From the NCBI GenBank assembly GCA_963660435.1, contig CAVKYI010000006.1, positions 1 through 64,000 of the forward strand: a stretch of DNA of 64,000 nucleotides. Direction: 5' to 3'. The translations under genes were made by a program, and so were the position numbers. This document shows positions 25,995 to 34,871 of this stretch, piece by piece; positions within the stretch are counted from its first letter, which is position 1, and each line of letters begins with the position of its first letter. The notes under the pieces were generated by a model. That model was not told the origin of the DNA. It saw nothing but the letters and a program-made list of their open reading frames with translations, and did no database searches. This DNA comes from Hallerella sp963660435 (GTDB taxonomy: Bacteria > Fibrobacterota > Fibrobacteria > Fibrobacterales > Fibrobacteraceae).

Positions 25995-26155
25995 GGTCAC
26001 CTCTAAAAATTGCTTTGATTAAGAAAATTTGAATGAGACCAAGCGAAGGCAGGAATGAAAAGTGGCGAATACAGGATGTATTTGCCACTTTGAATGACGA
26101 ACCAGCGCGAAGCGTCGCAACCAAATTTTTGAAAATTGAATTTTTAGAGGTGACC
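25995..26155 (+). mobile_element. MITE-like element, intact 161-bp copy
   Basis: Bounded by perfect 17-bp inverted repeats, GGTCACCTCTAAAAATT at 25995-26011 and its complement at 26139-26155, and flanked on both sides by TCTA, which may be a target duplication. Inside is a near-perfect hairpin, AAAGTGGC.AATAC at 26059-26072 against GTATT.GCCACTTT at 26078-26091. No coding sequence. It fills most of the gap between two genes at 25941-26178. Confidence 0.8.
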
Positions 26156-26178
26156 TCTAGGGAACCGCTAATGAAAAA

Positions 26179-28956
26179 TTATCGCGAAATGCCGACTTTT
26201 CCCGAAAGCAGGAGCGCGTTTCCGCTTGTCACGCGAAGGATGTAGGTCCCGCGCGCCTGGACGACTTCGCCCAAGTCAAGAGAAGTCGAAGAGGAATAGG
26301 ATTTCAGGAAGACTCGATTTCCCTTCAGGTCGAAAAGCGAAACCTTGGCGCGCGAATTGTGGAGCGTCAGGTTCAGGGTGTTTCCTTCGAGAGTCGCAAG
26401 GCGACCGAGAAGCAGCGGCGATACGGGTTTCGAAATCGCCGAAGTCGAAGAACTCGTTCCCATGTTCCAGTCGGAAGGAACGCGTGCAGCGATTCCCCGT
26501 CCGGCCGTGCTCATATAGACGACGCCGTATGTGTTCATGTCGCCCATGACAAATTCGCCGTTAGCAAGTCCGCCGTATTCGTGCCCGTCGTCGTTCAGGC
26601 GTGCCCAGGTCGCTCCGCCGTCGTCGGATCCAAAGACGCCTTTTTCGTCACCGATTTGCGCATAGACGTAAATCGCCGGGTAATCCGTTCCCGTTTTCGA
26701 GATACCGAAGCCGACCGCTTCCGTATAGCCGACCCCCTCGACTGTCGTCCACGTGCTGCCTCCATCTGTCGAGTGGAGGAGCCTACCCGAACTTGCACCG
26801 TCCGCCGTCACGCCGATCGGAAGCCACAGATCGCCTTCGCGACCGAGAATCGCGCGGAACTTCTTGAAATCGCTCTTTCCCGGAGCGCTCGCCTTCGAAA
26901 AGGAAGCACCCTGGTCCGAACTCCTGTAGAAATTTCCGGACGTCTTGTCATAGGCGTAAAAGACATCCGCGTTTTCCGGGTCACCGACAACATAAGAGGA
27001 TTTCGTGATGCCCGAAACCTTTTCCCAGGTCGTCGTATTGTAGTTTCGATAGACGTCGGTCGTTCCTTCGGCAGGGACCCAGACGGCAACGGCTCCATCC
27101 GCGGAAATCGCGGCAGATCCCTTCTTGAAGGAAGAATCCGGTCCCGTATAGGTTTCCACCGACCATGTTTTTCCAGAATCCGCCGAATACTGCAAAGGCG
27201 CTATCGGGATATCGTTATACTTTGCCTTGTAGATCCGCGCATCGGAAACCTTCACCAGCTTCCCCGACTTGGGAGCGAAGGCAAGTCCACGCGTCGAACC
27301 GACCGGATTTCCGCCATCGACACCCGTAATGTGCCGCGTCGAAGGATATTTCGAAACACTGTCGTGACGGAACCCGTCATAGTCCGCAATGACCGAAATC
27401 AGAGGTCCACCGGGAATGCTTACCACTTCTTCGGGAACCGTTTCCTCGATGCCGTGACTCGAGACCTTCCAGACCTGGTTGTTCGTCACCGCGCCCCAGG
27501 CGTCGTAAACCCTGGAACCCGAATGAAGCCACGGGCTTTCCGCTAGCGTGTAGGCGGTGATATCGTCCGTGCGGAAGACGCCGTTTCCCGAACTGACGAA
27601 TACGCGCTTCGGATTGAAAGGATCGATTGCGACGCTGCCCGACCAGTGAATCGAGCTGTTGTTCATCCAGCCGATGCCGTTCTCGTCCATCGTCACGGTC
27701 GTTACGTTGTACGCAAAGGACTGCACCCAGTTTGCGCCGCCATCCGTCGAATGGTAAATCTGCGTTCCCCACTGGCCATTCTGGTCGTAGGAACCGCTAG
27801 GAAGCTTCCAATACTGGGGACCCGTATAGCCTTCCGTCGTCACCACGATTTCGCTTGAATTGTTCGGATTCACGGCAATGCCGCCATACGGACCGCAATA
27901 CTCGTAGTTGCCGCTCGCATAGTCCGTTTCGTCGTACTTGTCTCCGTCATAGTAAAGAAGATTGTCCGGAGAGACATCGCTCCACGTCGCCGCGTTCACA
28001 TCGTATTTGAGGACCGCGCCGCGTCCAAACCCATCGTAGATCATGCCCCAGCCTTCGTCCCACGCCATCGTATGCGGACCCGCTCCGTCGGCAAAGGTCA
28101 CCATCAGGTAGGAATTGTCGCTCGCGACGATTGCGCGTTGCGGCATCAGGCGAACAAGTCCACCGCCGGCAGTCGAGCGAAGCGCATCCGGAATCGGAAG
28201 AGCCTTCCAGGACGCGCCCCCATCCGTCGAGGTGAAGACGTTTTCAAACGTGCGCCCCTTTGTTCCTTCGCGGAGAAATCCCGCATAGAGAATCTTCGAG
28301 CTTCCCGGCGCGAACTGCACGAACGAGAAACCGGAACCGTTCCAAGTCGTATCGCTCCCGGCCGCTTTCGTCCACGCATCGACATGGCTCCAGGAGGATC
28401 CGTTATCCGTCGATTTCCAGAGTCCCCTGTTTTTCGATCCGTAGAACATCACGTCGGAATTGTTCGGATCGATGGCGAGAGCTTCGCCGTTTCCGCGCCC
28501 CATTCCGTTTCCGTGGACCTTGAACCAGGAGACCTTCCCGCCCTTTGCCCCGGTCGAATCCCATGTATAAAGAAGTTCCCAGCTCTTTCCCCTGTCCGAG
28601 GATCGGAGAAAGGCCGACCGGCCGTCATTCCAGTAGCTAGTCCCCGCGACCAGATAGACCTTTCCGCTTTCCTGCGGATCGACGGCGAGCGCTTCCACGC
28701 CCAGAAGGCCGCGTTCCGAGACATCGACCCAGTCCATCATCGAGACCCACTTTGCGGATGCCTCGTCCCAGCGATAGGCGCCGCCGACATCCGTACGGGC
28801 GTAAAAAAGATTTTCATCGACAGGCGAAGCGATCACGGCGGAAACGAAACCGCCTCCACCCATCGCGACATTGCTCCAGACAAAATCCGAGGATGAGTTT
28901 GCGGAAAACACGAGGGAAAACGCAGCAAGCGAAAGCGCAGAAAGTCTGTTCAACAT
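26179..28956 (-). CDS. GH74 xyloglucanase, secreted
   Basis: Predicted endo-xyloglucanase attacking plant-wall xyloglucan. In 925 residues: signal peptide (MLNRLSALSLAAFSLVFS), then two seven-bladed propellers with many BNR-type blades such as STDGGSTW, SSDRGKSW and STDNGSSW. YARTDVGGAYRWDE near residues 52-65 is the highly conserved GH74 segment that carries one catalytic Asp; the second Asp lies in the later propeller and was not assigned. After a short Ser/Thr linker, the last 80 residues (KVSLFDLKGNRVFLKS...LLSGKVGISR) form a type IX sorting domain. Single gene on the minus strand, divergent from dapA. Confidence 0.88.
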   Translation of the reverse strand: MLNRLSALSLAAFSLVFSANSSSDFVWSNVAMGGGGFVSAVIASPVDENLFYARTDVGGAYRWDEASAKWVSMMDWVDVSERGLLGVEALAVDPQESGKVYLVAGTSYWNDGRSAFLRSSDRGKSWELLYTWDSTGAKGGKVSWFKVHGNGMGRGNGEALAIDPNNSDVMFYGSKNRGLWKSTDNGSSWSHVDAWTKAAGSDTTWNGSGFSFVQFAPGSSKILYAGFLREGTKGRTFENVFTSTDGGASWKALPIPDALRSTAGGGLVRLMPQRAIVASDNSYLMVTFADGAGPHTMAWDEGWGMIYDGFGRGAVLKYDVNAATWSDVSPDNLLYYDGDKYDETDYASGNYEYCGPYGGIAVNPNNSSEIVVTTEGYTGPQYWKLPSGSYDQNGQWGTQIYHSTDGGANWVQSFAYNVTTVTMDENGIGWMNNSSIHWSGSVAIDPFNPKRVFVSSGNGVFRTDDITAYTLAESPWLHSGSRVYDAWGAVTNNQVWKVSSHGIEETVPEEVVSIPGGPLISVIADYDGFRHDSVSKYPSTRHITGVDGGNPVGSTRGLAFAPKSGKLVKVSDARIYKAKYNDIPIAPLQYSADSGKTWSVETYTGPDSSFKKGSAAISADGAVAVWVPAEGTTDVYRNYNTTTWEKVSGITKSSYVVGDPENADVFYAYDKTSGNFYRSSDQGASFSKASAPGKSDFKKFRAILGREGDLWLPIGVTADGASSGRLLHSTDGGSTWTTVEGVGYTEAVGFGISKTGTDYPAIYVYAQIGDEKGVFGSDDGGATWARLNDDGHEYGGLANGEFVMGDMNTYGVVYMSTAGRGIAARVPSDWNMGTSSSTSAISKPVSPLLLGRLATLEGNTLNLTLHNSRAKVSLFDLKGNRVFLKSYSSSTSLDLGEVVQARGTYILRVTSGNALLLSGKVGISR

Positions 28957-29093
28957 AACACACCACCTTTTTCATCCATAATCTACATTCAAAAAGCCTG
29001 CCCGAAATTTTCGCGCGAAAAAATATTTTGCATTTCTCGGGAAAATTTTCGGAAACAGGGGAAATTCGTTTCGATTTTGTCTATTTTTAGACT

Positions 29094-30050
29094 ATGCAGA
29101 TTACCAACGCTTCTCAACTTCGCGGGGTCTTCCCGGCCCTCTTTACGCCCATCAAGGACGACGACCCGAAACATCTCGGAAATTCCATCGATTTCAAGAA
29201 AATGGGACAGATGATAGACGATGTCATCGCCGCAGGAGCCGCAGGTGTTCTTCCCGCCGTAACCACGGGCCAGAGCGCGACGATTTCCCCGAGCCAGCAT
29301 CTCGACATCATCAAGTTCACGCTCGACTATGTGGATGGACGCGTTCCCGTCATCGCGGGCGCAGGATCGAACTGCACGCGCGAATCCATCGAAATCATCG
29401 AAAAGGTCCAGAAGATAGCCCCGGTCGCCGTCCTTTGCGTGACCGGCTACTACAACAATCCCCCGCAAGAAGGACTTGTCGAGCACTTTCTCACCATCAG
29501 CCGCGAAACAGGCGCAAAGATCGTCATCTACAACGTTCCCGGAAGGACGTCGAGCTATGTCCACCCCGACACGCTCATCCGCCTCGCCGAAGACAGGAAC
29601 ATCATCGGTCTCAAGCAGGCGGTGGAATTTAAAATCGGGGAAAAGTATCACGAGGACACGCTCCGCGTCATCAAGGAGACGAAGGACAAGGACTTTGCCG
29701 TCATGAGCGGCGAAGACGCTTCGTTCATCGACCTTCTCGAAATGGGCGGAACGGGCCTCATCAGCGCATCGGGAAACATCCCCGAAGCGTGCCGGATCTT
29801 CGTAGATCTCTATAACGCTTTCCAGAAGGGCGAGTTCACCAAGTGCGACGACTTGCAGGATGCCGCCCGCGACTACGTGGAAACCACATTCTGCCGCAAG
29901 AACCCGATTCCGCTCGGGACGCTGTTCAACAGTCCGCTTTTCCTTCCGCTCGTTAGCGTCCGTGAAACGGCTCGCGGCGACGAGGCCGAAGCGCGCATCC
30001 TGAAGCTCATTCGGGAAAAGGCTCCATCACTTCTCAAATACCACCAATAA
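29094..30050 (+). CDS. dapA: 4-hydroxy-tetrahydrodipicolinate synthase
   Basis: Condenses pyruvate with aspartate semialdehyde in lysine and meso-DAP synthesis. The 318-residue TIM barrel has the substrate loop T57-T58-G-Q, catalytic Y146 in IVIYNVPGRTS with R151, and Schiff-base K174 in IIGLKQAVE. The usual loop GTTGE reads VTTGQ here, and the C-terminal part is somewhat long, so a related aldolase is possible, but all catalytic residues are present. A hypothetical gene follows after 11 nt. Confidence 0.88.
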   Translation: MQITNASQLRGVFPALFTPIKDDDPKHLGNSIDFKKMGQMIDDVIAAGAAGVLPAVTTGQSATISPSQHLDIIKFTLDYVDGRVPVIAGAGSNCTRESIEIIEKVQKIAPVAVLCVTGYYNNPPQEGLVEHFLTISRETGAKIVIYNVPGRTSSYVHPDTLIRLAEDRNIIGLKQAVEFKIGEKYHEDTLRVIKETKDKDFAVMSGEDASFIDLLEMGGTGLISASGNIPEACRIFVDLYNAFQKGEFTKCDDLQDAARDYVETTFCRKNPIPLGTLFNSPLFLPLVSVRETARGDEAEARILKLIREKAPSLLKYHQ

Positions 30051-30061
30051 GGATTTTTAAA

Positions 30062-30649
30062 ATGGCCGAAACAAAAACCGTTACCGACGAAATTTTCGAG
30101 AATCTGAAGAAATTCGGTTTTCTGCCCGTTCCCGTCCAGGAAATCAACTCCGACGCGGAAACGGTCCGCTACTTTGGCGGGACTTTCCAGGAATTTGTCG
30201 AAGTGGCAAAGGCCCTGGGTTCCAAGTGCGTCTTTGTCGAAACGCTCTACCTGGAAGACGACGAGTTCTATTACGATTCCGGTGAAGAATGCGACGACGA
30301 TTCGTGCTGCTGCTCCTGCAAGGACGAGGGAGAAACCGTCGAAGACAAGTCCGAAGACGGCAAGGAGGCCCCAGTCTGGCTCGACCCGGAAGACCTGGAC
30401 GGCATGGATCTCGCTCTCTTGAAGCCGAAGCTCGACGATTACAACGAACGCATCGGGGATGAGTGCGGCGTGCGTCTCACGCTCCCCGGACCGGACCATG
30501 TCCAGGTCGAAATTTTCACCGACTGGTATAACGATTTCGCGACCCTCGTCGATGAAGCCTCGGAAGAAATCGAGCTGGATCCGAAAGCTGCCCTGAAGAA
30601 GATGCAGGAGGCTTTCGCCAAGGAAAACGCCGAAGACGAAAACGGCTGA
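30062..30649 (+). CDS. Acidic hypothetical protein with a Cys cluster
   Basis: A 195-residue, strongly acidic protein without signal peptide or membrane segment; not recognised. The first half (DEIFENLKKFGFLPVPVQEI...FQEFVEVAKALGSKCVFVETLYL) looks folded. Residues around 75-90 read DDDSCCCSCKDEGE, a compact cysteine run that could bind metal. The C-terminal half has alternating acidic helices (DWYNDFATLVDEASEEIEL). Probably in the dapA transcript, because only 11 nt separate them, and a terminator follows. Confidence 0.7.
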   Translation: MAETKTVTDEIFENLKKFGFLPVPVQEINSDAETVRYFGGTFQEFVEVAKALGSKCVFVETLYLEDDEFYYDSGEECDDDSCCCSCKDEGETVEDKSEDGKEAPVWLDPEDLDGMDLALLKPKLDDYNERIGDECGVRLTLPGPDHVQVEIFTDWYNDFATLVDEASEEIELDPKAALKKMQEAFAKENAEDENG

Positions 30650-30664
30650 TCCCGACAACGATTA

Positions 30665-30700
30665 AAAAGGACCGTTCGACTGTCGAGCGGTCTTTTTTTT
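30665..30700. terminator. Terminator between convergent genes
   Basis: GACCGTTCG pairs with CGAGCGGTC (one G-U) and is followed by eight T; A-rich on the other side, so it may also serve mfd on the minus strand. Confidence 0.75.
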
Positions 30701-30728
30701 ATGGCGAAGCGAACCATTCGCCTTGCCG

Positions 30729-33700
30729 TCAAGTATCCGCTCGGTTCTCGGTTCCGACCGACCCGAAGGCCCGGAAAAGTTCAAGAGTCGCCTTTGCCGC
30801 CTCTTCGTCGGAGATGCCGCGACCAAGCTCCACTACCCCCTGGAGCGGAGAACTTCCCACATAGCGCAAGCCATAAGGCGACACCGCGGCGAGTTCCGCA
30901 AGCATTCGCGGATCGGGCGGCGGAAACTCCATAAAGGAAAAGACAAGCATCCCGCGACGCATTTCGACGCCCTGCATCCGAAGCTTCGCGGCTATCAGCG
31001 AAACCTCCGAAACAAGGAAAAGCTTTATTGCCGGAGGCGGAACAGGACCGAAGCGATCTTCGAGCTCCGTCCGCAAGGTAGCCAAGTCTTCCCGCTTCGT
31101 CGCTCGGGCAAGACGCTGGTAAATCGAAATTCGGGAAAGTCCGTCCGCGATATAGGTCTCGGGCAGGAAGGCATCCACCGAAAGTTCGATGCGTGGTTCT
31201 ATTTTCGACGCGTTTTCTCCACCGCCGCGAAGTTCCTCGACCGCTTCGCGGACAAGCCTGACATAAGTTTCGAAACCGACTTCCGCGATAAAGCCATGCT
31301 GTTCCGAGCCGAGAAGATTTCCCGCGCCTCGAATTTCCAGGTCCCGCATCGCGAGCTGGTAGCCGCTTCCCAAATCCGTAAACTGCTCCAAGGCCTGCAG
31401 GCGCTTTCGCGATTCCGCGGAAATGATTCCGTCCTTCGGAATCACCAGGTAAGCGTAGGCGAGAACGTCCGAACGTCCGACGCGACCGCGCATCTGGTAA
31501 AGCTGGCTGATGCCGAAACGATGCGCATTCATGACGAGTATCGTATTCGCGTTAGGAACGTCCAGACCGCTCTCGATGATGCTTGTCGAAACGAGAATGT
31601 CGAATTCCCGCGCGAGAAAAGCGTCCATGACGCGCTCCAGGTCACGGTCTTCCATCTGTCCGTGCGCCACGGCAACGCGCGCATCCGGAACCATCGCTTC
31701 GATATCGTCCGCGAGACGCTCGATGGACTGGACCCTATCGTTTACCACGAACACCTGTCCGCCGCGCGAAAGTTCATCGCGAATCGCCTCGGCGAGAACC
31801 GCGTCGTCCCGGGAAAGTATCTTCGTCTCGACCGGAAGACGATTCATCGGCGGCGTATTGACAAGAGAAATGTCGCGGACTCCCGTCAGCGAAAGATGCA
31901 GGGAACGCGGAATCGGGGTCGCGCTCATGCTGAGCGTATCCACTGCCAGCCGAAGCTCCCGAAGCCTTTCCTTTTGCTTGACGCCGAACTTCTGCTCTTC
32001 GTCGATAACCAGAAGTCCCAGATCCTTGAAGGAATTCTTTTCCGAGAGAAGCGCATGCGTCCCGATGACGATGTCATACCTGCCTTCCGAAATCTTCTTG
32101 AAAATTTCCTTTTTTTCGGCAGCGGTTTTGTAGCGATTCACCAGGGCGATATTCACCGGGAACGCGGCAAAGCGTTCCTTGAACGTTTCGTAGTGCTGGG
32201 CGGCGAGAATTGTCGTAGGCACGAGGACGGCGACCTGTTTTTTCGAATAGACGCACTTGAATGCCGCGCGCATCGCCACTTCCGTCTTCCCGAATCCCAC
32301 GTCACCGCAGACAAGCCTGTCCATCGGATGCGAATTTTCCATGTCGGCCTTGATTTCGGCCGTAGCGCGTAGCTGGTCGGGAGTCGGATCGTATTCGAAG
32401 GAATCTTCGAATTCCTTCTGCATCCGGGAATCCGGAGGAAACGCAAATCCTTCGACGAGTTCGCGCTTCGCATAGAGCTGTACCAGTTCTTTCGCAATCT
32501 TGATGACACGCTTCTTGACGCGTTCCTTGAGCTTTTCCCAGGTGCGGCTCCCGAGACTGGCCAGTTCCGGAGGTTCACCATCTTCGGATCCCGGCAAGCG
32601 TTCTATTTTTTTCAAGTCCGAAACGGGGAACTTGAGACGGTCTCCGCCCGCATAGTCGAGCAGTACGCAATCGACAAGTCCGCCGCCGATTTTTTCGCGT
32701 ACAAGACCGCGATAGCGCCCCACGCCATGATCTTCGTGGACCACATAGTCGCCTACGGATAGCGATTCGACAAGAAGCGCACCGGAAACCGAATTCGATA
32801 CGGAATGCTTGCGCCTCGGCTTTCCACCGCGGCTGAAGATTTCCGACTCCGAGAGAAACGCGACATTTTCCTCGTCCGCGAAAAAGCCTTCGGAAAGTTC
32901 TCCTTTCAGGACTCCCGCAAGCGGTGCGTCGCCGAGCAAATGCACAAGCCGCTCCGCACTCCCTTCGGAATGCGCGACCAGATAGACCTTTCCGCCTTGC
33001 GCAGCAAAGGCTTCGATGTCCTTGACCAGCGCGTTCGTGCCGAGAGTCCCCCGCGACTGCAGGCGCATCGGAACGGAAATCCACCCGGGCGAATCCATTC
33101 GGGCATCCGTCAAATCCAAAACGGGTCGTTCCGAAATCCGGTTGCGAAAATCGTCGAAGCGCCACCAGATGTCCGTTGGCCTGGAAACCTTTCTTTCAAG
33201 CGAGAGAACCTTTTCGTACGCGCTTACATAGGCGCGCCAGAGTTTTCCGGCGGATTCTTCCAAGAGCGATTCCCTGTCAAGCACAAGAGCCGCATCAGGC
33301 ATGTAGTCGAGAACGCTTGCGGGGAGCGCTTCGAATTCGGGCCGTCGCCACCAGATGTCATCTTCTTCGCCAAAGGGGATACTCGCCTTTTCTTTCGCGG
33401 AAAGGACAAATTCTCCGCGCGGGTAGATTTCCACGGACTCCAGCGGTTCGATGGATCGCTGCGAAAAGATATCGAACGATCGGATGCTCTCGATTTCGTC
33501 ACCAAAGAATTCGAGGCGGACCGGATGTTTGTGCAAGAACATGTTGATATCGACGATGCAGCCGCGGACAGAAAACTCCCCGACAGTCCCGACGACAGGC
33601 TGTTCCACGAACCCCATATCGCCAAGCGTTCCGCGAAGCGACATCGGATCAACCTGGTCGCCTTTCCGAAAGACGAGCTTTTTTCTTTCGAGCGAATCTA

Positions 33701-34097
33701 CCGGGGCGAGCCTGAGAAGAAACGAATCCAGCGGACAGACCGCGATAAACGGGGATTTTCTCCGCGTCATCCTGAAAAAGCGAAGGCGCTCTTCGAGAAC
33801 GCCGTCGAAGGGAGACCGCAAGTCGTAAGGCTTGATGCCTAGAGACGGAAAGAAGCAGACATTCTCCTCGCCGCAGAGGCTCTGCAGGTTTTGCAGCCAA
33901 AGTTCACCCTTGCGGTAATCCTCGGTGATAACCGCTATGCTCTGCGGATACTTGCAAAAGCGTTCCGCGACAACCAGCGCGGAAGCGGCGCTCGACAGCC
34001 CATCCATATGCAGAGCGCCTTTTTCGAGTTTCGAAAAGGCGGAAAGACGGCCTAGGTCCGCAAAGGACAGAAAATCGGAAAATTCGAGCGTTTTCAT
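30729..34097 (-). CDS. mfd: Transcription-repair coupling factor
   Basis: DNA translocase that removes stalled RNA polymerase and recruits UvrA. 1122 residues. In order: UvrB-homology region (ALVVAERFCKYPQSIAVITEDYRKG), RNA-polymerase interaction domain (GDYVVHEDHGVGRYRGL...VDCVLLDYAGGDRLKFPV), helicase motif I VCGDVGFGKTEVAMRAAF, DEEQ box VIDEEQKFGVKQKE, motif III SATPIPRSL, motif VI QLYQMRGRVGRS, and a C-terminal TRCF domain (EIRGAGNLLGSEQHGF). Start at 34097 overlaps the stop of the endonuclease gene by ATGA, so it is the third gene after the Wzc-like kinase and the nuclease. Confidence 0.96.
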   Translation of the reverse strand: MKTLEFSDFLSFADLGRLSAFSKLEKGALHMDGLSSAASALVVAERFCKYPQSIAVITEDYRKGELWLQNLQSLCGEENVCFFPSLGIKPYDLRSPFDGVLEERLRFFRMTRRKSPFIAVCPLDSFLLRLAPVDSLERKKLVFRKGDQVDPMSLRGTLGDMGFVEQPVVGTVGEFSVRGCIVDINMFLHKHPVRLEFFGDEIESIRSFDIFSQRSIEPLESVEIYPRGEFVLSAKEKASIPFGEEDDIWWRRPEFEALPASVLDYMPDAALVLDRESLLEESAGKLWRAYVSAYEKVLSLERKVSRPTDIWWRFDDFRNRISERPVLDLTDARMDSPGWISVPMRLQSRGTLGTNALVKDIEAFAAQGGKVYLVAHSEGSAERLVHLLGDAPLAGVLKGELSEGFFADEENVAFLSESEIFSRGGKPRRKHSVSNSVSGALLVESLSVGDYVVHEDHGVGRYRGLVREKIGGGLVDCVLLDYAGGDRLKFPVSDLKKIERLPGSEDGEPPELASLGSRTWEKLKERVKKRVIKIAKELVQLYAKRELVEGFAFPPDSRMQKEFEDSFEYDPTPDQLRATAEIKADMENSHPMDRLVCGDVGFGKTEVAMRAAFKCVYSKKQVAVLVPTTILAAQHYETFKERFAAFPVNIALVNRYKTAAEKKEIFKKISEGRYDIVIGTHALLSEKNSFKDLGLLVIDEEQKFGVKQKERLRELRLAVDTLSMSATPIPRSLHLSLTGVRDISLVNTPPMNRLPVETKILSRDDAVLAEAIRDELSRGGQVFVVNDRVQSIERLADDIEAMVPDARVAVAHGQMEDRDLERVMDAFLAREFDILVSTSIIESGLDVPNANTILVMNAHRFGISQLYQMRGRVGRSDVLAYAYLVIPKDGIISAESRKRLQALEQFTDLGSGYQLAMRDLEIRGAGNLLGSEQHGFIAEVGFETYVRLVREAVEELRGGGENASKIEPRIELSVDAFLPETYIADGLSRISIYQRLARATKREDLATLRTELEDRFGPVPPPAIKLFLVSEVSLIAAKLRMQGVEMRRGMLVFSFMEFPPPDPRMLAELAAVSPYGLRYVGSSPLQGVVELGRGISDEEAAKATLELFRAFGSVGTENRADT

Positions 34098-34858
34098 ATC
34101 AGGCCCGCTTCGCGGCAACGTTCATGGACAAACGGATTGTGGTCTCCCTGGACCTTGAAAATCCGGGCGTCGCGCTCGCATTCCCACGCGTTGACCGGAT
34201 GCTCCCGGTCCCAAATTTCAAGGAGGCGCCGGCGTTCCTTCGAAAGCTTGATGCCATAGGTCTTTTCCATGTAAAAGGAAATCCGGGCGAGCATTCCGCG
34301 CACCTCTTCCCTCGGCTGGAATTTTCGCGCCTTGAAATCGACTATCGAACGACATTTTCCATACATCGGTTCCGGAGAATTCGTCCATTGGGAATACATG
34401 AAGTTGCTGCGGTCACCGTTGACTTCGCCGATGCTCGGCAGTAGATTGTGCATGTCCCCTTCCATCAAGACGAATTCCGGATCGGTCTCCTCGCAATTTT
34501 TCCGCGCGCTGCGGTCGCCTACCCTATGCCAGCACTGCCTCGAAAGCCCGATATTGTGCGCCGTCACGACATGTTCCCACTCGATGCGGGAAGCCCGATT
34601 CGCGTTTTTTCGCGGGGAAAATCCGCAACTTTCGAAATCGATGCCGTTCGGCTTTCTGTTGCTTTCGTAGCGGCAACCGCAATAGACGGTTACGCGCAAA
34701 TCCCCGTAGTAGATTCGATCCATCTCGCGCTTGGCATGGGAAAAATCGTAATGCCGAGGCATCGGGTCCGGATCTTTCGAAAGAGAAAGGGAAAATCCCC
34801 AACCGAGAACGAGCAAGAGGAGCGGAACGCGCCGAAACATATACGACAGAATGTCCAT
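34094..34858 (-). CDS. Endonuclease I, secreted (EndA/NucM family)
   Basis: Periplasmic or secreted non-specific nuclease of 254 residues. A hydrophobic signal follows MFRRVPLLLLVLGWGFSLS; an internal ATG at 34840 is an equal start candidate. The family core is clear: DRIYYGDLRVTVYCGCRYES, RIEWEHVVTAHNIGLSRQCW with the metal-finger His, EGDMHNLLPSIGEVNGDRSNFMYSQW, and DREHPVNAWECERD. Several cysteines may form disulphides. It follows the kinase gene by 13 nt and overlaps mfd, which suggests a shared transcript although the functions differ. Confidence 0.88.
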   Translation of the reverse strand: MDILSYMFRRVPLLLLVLGWGFSLSLSKDPDPMPRHYDFSHAKREMDRIYYGDLRVTVYCGCRYESNRKPNGIDFESCGFSPRKNANRASRIEWEHVVTAHNIGLSRQCWHRVGDRSARKNCEETDPEFVLMEGDMHNLLPSIGEVNGDRSNFMYSQWTNSPEPMYGKCRSIVDFKARKFQPREEVRGMLARISFYMEKTYGIKLSKERRRLLEIWDREHPVNAWECERDARIFKVQGDHNPFVHERCREAGLI

Positions 34859-34871
34859 GGCGAAAATCTAG

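Noticed and set aside
26156..26159. TCTA as a proven target-site duplication of the element
   Set aside because: Only one copy has matching flanks, so four bases could match by chance.
30723..32372. Long plus-strand frames opposite mfd and opposite other large genes
   Set aside because: They are in the complementary frame of strongly recognised genes and their translations are Arg-rich without any family features.
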